NCBI GenBank assembly: GCA_028023455.1
Contig: JAQFVV010000031.1
Location: 3,290,001-3,354,000 of the forward strand
DNA from: Epiperipatus broadwayi
Lineage: Eukaryota > Onychophora > Udeonychophora > Euonychophora > Peripatidae
Direction: 5' to 3'
Length of the DNA stretch: 64,000 bases
Shown here: one piece after another, positions 59,544-64,000 of the stretch
Position numbering within the stretch: the first letter of the stretch is position 1
How the letters are laid out: each line of letters opens with the position of its first letter
Notes under the pieces: model-generated
Database searches by the model: none
Told to the model about the DNA's origin: nothing
What the model saw: only the letters and a program-made list of their open reading frames with translations
Translations under genes and position numbers: made by a program

Positions 59544-61520
59544 TAATTTTGTGTACAGAATTATATTTTTTGTATTGTTAAAAATATACTTTTTCAGATT
59601 TAGTCTGGTGCGATTAAGTGTTACTTATTAGCGCTGTTATGTCTTTTCACATATGTATCTGTCTCATGCTAATTTTCTAAATCTTGTGAAAATGTCATGA
59701 AATAACTTGTAAATGTGTTCTGTTTGACAGATTTATCACTTAAGTTTGTCAGAAATTCTGGTGTACATGTTATTTAATATCGCAAGATTAAAAAGTTATC
59801 TTGGACTAATACAGATGTGAAAAGGTCTAATACATAAGTACCAATAAATGATTTATTTATTATATGTATAAAAAAATAAATATTTTAACGGCATCTGAAA
59901 TAAAATCCTTAGATGAAATCAGAAAAGAATTGATAATCTCCATCCTGATTAACTTATAATAAATAAAGATTTATTTATTTCAGTATGTAAGAAAATAAAA
60001 ATATTAGTGAATTGTCTAATCTCCACTCATTTATTTTAAATGAATAGATGTCATTTATTCTATAAATTAATAATTTATTCAATCGTGTAAAATTTTGAAA
60101 TTGTCAAAGTTGGCCAAGATGTGAATAAATTCAATGCTAAAGGCCTTTTGAAATAACAGAGATGTGCAATGTAATAATTAATAATTTTTTTTATCTGATA
60201 TCTTTTTCAGTTGAGTAACAGATAAAGTCAAAAATATTTGGTTATTCACCTATAAAATGTTTGAAATATTCAATTGTTTGATACATTCTTATTTTTCAGT
60301 TTTGTGAATGTATTTTGTTTTCTTCAAGATGATTTTAATATCTTTCTTTACATTTTTAACAGTTTATATATTTTCTCTATAACAATGAAACTTTGATACA
60401 AGGAAAATTATAGTATCTGGAAATCTTTAAAAGGATTAAATAATTATTATTCATTAAAATATATGTAAAGCATAATTTAACTGTTAGCTTTTTTTATAAT
60501 GCCAAACATTTTGTACTTTATGTACATGTACATACAATTTTAATATCACAGTAATTATTGCGATTAGATATTTGAGATTGCAAATCTTTTATATTTATTT
60601 CTGCTATAATACAATTCCAGATCACACTATATATCCCTTTAAATCTAATTCCTTGTATCAGACTTCTGATTTTTCTCATATTTCTTGTGATTAATACTTA
60701 TAAATTTTATGAATGATATTCTCTTTCTTAAGTTTAATTAATTCTATTTGTAGTGTTATTTATATTGATAGTGGAGCGGCAAACTCTGCTATATTTGTTC
60801 CACCCCCTAGTGTACAAATGTATATAGTGTATAAGTATTCATTTTCAACATGCATATATATATAAATCGATGCTTTATGTGTATAATATGCATGTGTAAA
60901 TTAAGATTGTAATATAAACAAGATTTTTAAAAAAATATTATTAATAATAAATTAAGAAAGGATATTTACATATATATTTATTGCATTGTGTGTGCTGATT
61001 TGTTCACAATTGTTTCATCTCAGTTAAATATCTATTCCAGACATTTTTTCTTCAATAATTTTTTAAAATTGTAATAAAAATGTAGATAACTTTACTATTG
61101 GTAGTTGCAGCTTCATCAATTATTTATTTGTTTTGAGAGTGTAACAGTTTTGAGATGTTCACAACCATCCTCTAATTGCAATGAATAGTTTGGAATTGTG
61201 ATTAGATTTTTGATCAAATTCTTCATAGACATAGGATACAATAGAAAACTGTTAACCCTAGATCTAAGGCTTTGTTGTGTTTTGAGTAAAAAATTATTCC
61301 TTACTTTAGTAGCAAGTTTAACTGTTACAAGAAGTCCAAGCCATAGTGGCATGAATTTGCTTTTTTTTTTATAATTTCTCTAATTGATGACTCATTCTTT
61401 TGAAGTATACAGCTAATTTATTTTTTCTTATTGAATCAATAATTTTTTCTTTTATTTAATGAATTTACTTCGTGACTTTTTTTGGATTTATTATTTATTT
61501 TACTACAATATTTTTTATTA
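59544..61520. other. A+T-rich DNA, no gene seen
   Basis: A 78-codon minus frame at 61352-61116 is unrecognised. A GC-richer patch near 60770-60815 includes CCACCCCCTAGTG. No repeat boundary was resolved. Confidence 0.45.
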
Positions 61521-61529
61521 AAGATATCA

Positions 61530-62085
61530 TTATCATTATCAACCATTATCAATCCACTGCAGGATGAAGATCTCTCCAAGTTCAATCCATCTCCGATCTT
61601 TAGCTTTTCTCCACATTACCCCTGCACACCTTCTTATTTCATCCATCCATCTCACATGTGGTCTCTTTCTGTGCCTTTTACAATCTCTTGGAATCCAGTT
61701 TAAGATTTCAATTGTCCATCTATCATCTCTTCTAGAAATATGTCCAGCCCAACTCCACTTCAGTCTTTTAATTTTTTCATTGAGGTCAGTAACACCTGTT
61801 TGTTCTCTTACCCATATATTGGTTTTTGATCTCTTTTTATTACTCCCAACATGTATCTCTCCATATTTCTTTGAGTGATCTGAAGTCTGTATTGCTCTCC
61901 CATTAAGTGTACAAGTGTCAGATCCATAAGTAAAAACTGGTAAAACTCATTTATTAAAAACTTTCCTTTTCAAACACATAGGCATGTGTCAGATCCATAA
62001 GTAAAAACTGGTAAAACACATTTATTAAAAACCTTCCTTTTCAAACACATAGGCATATTTTCTTTTAATACCAAGTCATTTCTCT
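61530..62085 (-). pseudogene. LINE ORF2 C-terminal region
   Basis: On the minus strand I read VFNKWVLPVFTYGSDT, KTNIWVREQTGVTDL, IKRLKWSWAGHISRR, DRWTIEILNWIPRDCKR and VRWMDEIRRCAGVMW. They match the post-RT region of this LINE type (TYGSETW, R.RKTN.WVREQT.V.D, KL.W.WAGH.AR..D.RWT, RPR.RW.DEI). Function in the family is nucleic-acid binding and RT thumb support. The 71-bp duplication at 61915-62056 shifts the frame. Confidence 0.8.
61915..62056. repeat. 71-bp tandem duplication in the LINE
   Basis: Two units starting GTGTCAGATCCATAAGTAAA at 61915 and 61986 differ at about two positions. The length is not a multiple of three. Confidence 0.9.
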
Positions 62086-62477
62086 CAAAAGCACTTCAAT
62101 CTAAGTTTAATTCTATGATTAATTTCATTCATTATGTTTCCATCTGTATTAATAATCTGACCAAGGTATTTGTAGCTGTTAACTTCTTTTAACTCATCAT
62201 AATCAATCTTTATTTTCATATTTTGAGAAAATCCATTAAACATTACTTTAGTCATTTTAACATTTATTTTTAGTCCTACTTTTCTACTTTCATCTGATAA
62301 CTCCTGCAACATTTCCTGCAGCTCTGAAGCATTATTTGCAAAAACAACTACATCATCTGCGAAATCTAAATGACTTAAATAATCTCCATTTATTTTCACT
62401 CCTTTAACTTCCCATTTTAATCCAGAAAATACTTCTTGCAGCAGTTGCTGTAAAAAGTTTTGGAGATATGGAGTCAT
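62085..62477 (-). pseudogene. LINE reverse transcriptase, catalytic FADD part
   Basis: The 130-codon frame carries FADDVVVFANNASELQEMLQ with the catalytic DD at residues 41-42 (about 62352-62357). GLKINVKMTKVMFN, the GLK.N..KTKVM motif, and YLGQIINTDGNIMNEI, the YLG..I..DG....EI motif, follow. PYLQNFLQQLLQEVF at its start corresponds to SPKLF...LE.IF. This is the best-preserved part of the element, with intact palm aspartates. The frame ends at a stop near 62085. Confidence 0.85.
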
Positions 62478-62591
62478 CCTGTCTTACACCCTTCTCAATG
62501 TTGACTTTCTAGTATCATTATGTAATCTAGTTGTTGCTGTTGCAATTTTATAAGAATTGTTTAAAATATGACAATATACTGGATCTATACC

Positions 62592-62905
62592 TTAATGATC
62601 CAATGTTTTAATCACTGAAGAAATGTTTTTAGAATTAAATGCCTTTTCATAATCTACAAATCCAAAGCATAATGGCAACTCATATTCATTTGTCCTTTCT
62701 ATAACTTCTCTCAATGCCTGGATATGATTTACTGTACTAAAACCACTTTTAAATCCAGCTTGTTCTCCTGGTTGGTGGAAATACAATGTTCTCTGTAGAT
62801 GAGTTGTAATTATCTTAGTAAAAATTTGGTATAAAACTGATAAAAGACTGAAAGGTCTGTAATTTCTAATATCTTCTTTATCACCTTTTTTAAATATTAA
62901 TATTA
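62592..62905 (-). pseudogene. LINE reverse transcriptase, motif A part
   Basis: The minus strand reads NYRPFSLLSVLYQIFTKII (NYRPISLLS...K), EQAGFKSGFSTVNHIQALRE (the Q.GFR.G.ST..HI motif) and LCFGFVDYEKAFNSKNI (FVDYEKAFDS, the motif-A aspartate). Only one or two stops interrupt it. Confidence 0.85.
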
Positions 62906-62962
62906 ATCATCTGGTATATCTTTATCATTTAGACATTTGGTATATAACTTTGCTAAAAAAAA

Positions 62963-63355
62963 TTATATTTCTTCACCTGTTTCTTTTAATATATCAATTC
63001 CATCATTACCTGGAATCTTTCCTTTCTTCATAAATTTAATTGCATGACTCACTTCTTCATTTAAAATTCTGGGCAGTTCGGAAGATATAATAGATATAGG
63101 AGATACTTGTTCTTTATTACTATATAATTCTTGATAGAAGTCTTCTACCCATTTCATGATGTCATCTCTCTTTTTAGTAATAATTCCATCTTTTTTTCTT
63201 ATTGCAGATATAAATTTTCTACCAATATCAAAATGTTGTTTTACACTTTTGAGACTTTTATTCTCTTCTACAACTTTGCTTACTAGTTCACAGTTATACT
63301 TTCTTATATCATTTTCAACTCTTCCAGACCATTTTACAAAATTCGAGATGTTCAA
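62963..63355 (-). pseudogene. LINE ORF2 linker and reverse transcriptase start
   Basis: This 130-codon frame contains KKDGIITKKRDDIMKWVEDF, YQELYSNKEQ and EVSHAIKFMKKGKIPGNDGI. These match the linker (DG.....I...W..FY..LY) and the first RT block (EV..AI..MK.GKAPG.DGI). Confidence 0.85.
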
Positions 63356-63619
63356 TCCTTTTTAATGCATCATTTTTGTATATCTTCATATTCCTTCTTT
63401 TCTTCATAAATTCTCTAGTCCTAGGAGAAATTTTATTGGTCAATTGCTGCTTTTTTTTTTTTACCAGCTATCTTTGTTGCAGTTTTTAAAAGTGTATCAG
63501 TTATTTTTCATATTAATTTTATTCAAATCTGAATCATGTTCAAAATCTACTAATACTTGAAACCGATTTGTAAGTTCTAATTTAAATTTATTAGACTGTT
63601 TCTGAAGATTTGGAATATC

Positions 63620-63830
63620 ATTGTTTTTCTTAATAATTTTTGTCTCTAGTTTTGCATTAACACATATCTTACATCTTACTAATTGATGATCACTTCTTGT
63701 GTTAAATTCATTAAGAACATTACTATCTTGAAATATATTTTCTGTTAATCAAAATATAATCCAATTTTGCTGTATCTTCATTTGGATGCTTCCATATCCA
63801 TTTCCATTAAAAATATGATATGCACTATGT
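63620..63830 (-). pseudogene. LINE AP-endonuclease C-terminal end
   Basis: The minus strand reads KWIWKHPNEDTAKLDYILIN, then NVLNEFNTRSDHQLVRCKI. W.W..P......DYI(L)(V/T)N and SDH.LV are the last conserved blocks of AP-type LINE endonucleases. The histidine of SDH is a catalytic residue in the family. The rest of the domain is absent upstream, which marks the truncation. Confidence 0.75.
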
Positions 63831-64000
63831 ACATTATAAAAGTTAAAAGTTTTTTATCCATGGTATTGAAATTATATTTAAATTGCAAAGAAAACAATTA
63901 AATGAATTCTCATGTGAAAACCCTAAATTTACCGAGAAAAAAAAATGGTTGTCATTGTACCGAGATTTGTAAAAATTTAATAAGTTTGTAAATTTCAATG

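Larger units (their letters stand above)
61530..63830 (-). mobile_element. 5'-truncated LINE (RTE-like), minus strand
   Basis: From high to low coordinates the minus strand encodes the end of an AP-type endonuclease, a linker, reverse transcriptase motifs and the C-terminal tail of ORF2, in the correct order over 2.3 kb. The 5' half of the endonuclease is missing, as expected for LINE truncation. A 71-bp tandem duplication and many frame changes make it inactive. RTE-like is my best guess for the clade. Another AP-endonuclease LINE clade is possible. Confidence 0.85.

Overview
The window looks like intergenic DNA from an animal with a very A+T-rich genome, roughly three quarters A+T by eye. 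It is eukaryotic. There are no dense ORFs, operons or ribosome-binding sites, and the recognisable content is transposable elements of typical metazoan kinds: Gypsy LTR elements, LINEs, a Penelope-like element, Merlin, Tigger/pogo, hAT and tRNA-derived SINEs. The mix suggests an invertebrate, but I cannot name the species. No ORF is longer than 130 codons, and I found no host gene, rRNA or functional tRNA that I could defend.

Layout. 1-4.6 kb: a 3-kb dispersed LTR-like repeat (copy A), then a hairpin of a short dispersed repeat. 5.06-8.55 kb: a young LTR retrotransposon with two nearly identical 1.37-kb LTRs and a 745-bp non-coding interior, inserted in an (AT)n tract. 8.9-11.1 kb: a tRNA-like SINE and a 1.8-kb pogo/Tigger-like MITE with an internal tandem array. 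12.4-14.7 kb: short tandem repeats and a probable LTR in the opposite orientation. 15.2-16.1 kb and 21.4-22.3 kb: Penelope-like GIY-YIG endonuclease remnants, the second as a near-kilobase inverted repeat. 16.1-21.4 kb: A+T-rich DNA with no gene. 23.7-28.7 kb: a decayed minus-strand Gypsy element (gag, zinc knuckles, integrase, primer-binding site, LTRs) carrying nested hAT, SINE and LTR insertions. 28.9-31.2 kb: a plus-strand LINE relic split by an insertion. 33.2-35.7 kb: copy B of the 3-kb repeat. 35.8-36.9 kb: an inverted-repeat element with tandem 200-bp units. 37.7-44 kb: two more long LTR-like repeats. 47.0-52 kb: a SINE, a second pogo-like MITE, a foldback element whose loop encodes a broken Merlin (ISXO2-like) transposase, and a TA-flanked MITE. 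52.8-54.9 kb: a 2.07-kb solo LTR in (AT)n. 54.9-56.2 kb: a broken Tigger/pogo transposase. 58.8-59.5 kb: a non-autonomous inverted-repeat element. 61.5-63.8 kb: a minus-strand LINE relic with AP-endonuclease and reverse-transcriptase remnants.

The parts do not form a pathway; they record successive insertions. Two themes stand out. First, a set of unusually long LTRs shares a TGTAAYRGTCA-like U5 terminus. Most carry a GC-richer leader next to a TATAAAAG box, and at least two, perhaps three, lie in (AT)n tracts. Second, several elements are built as long inverted repeats (the Penelope remnant, the Merlin foldback, the 35.8-kb element and the SINE hairpin). All family calls rest on reading translations and repeats by eye, without database searches.
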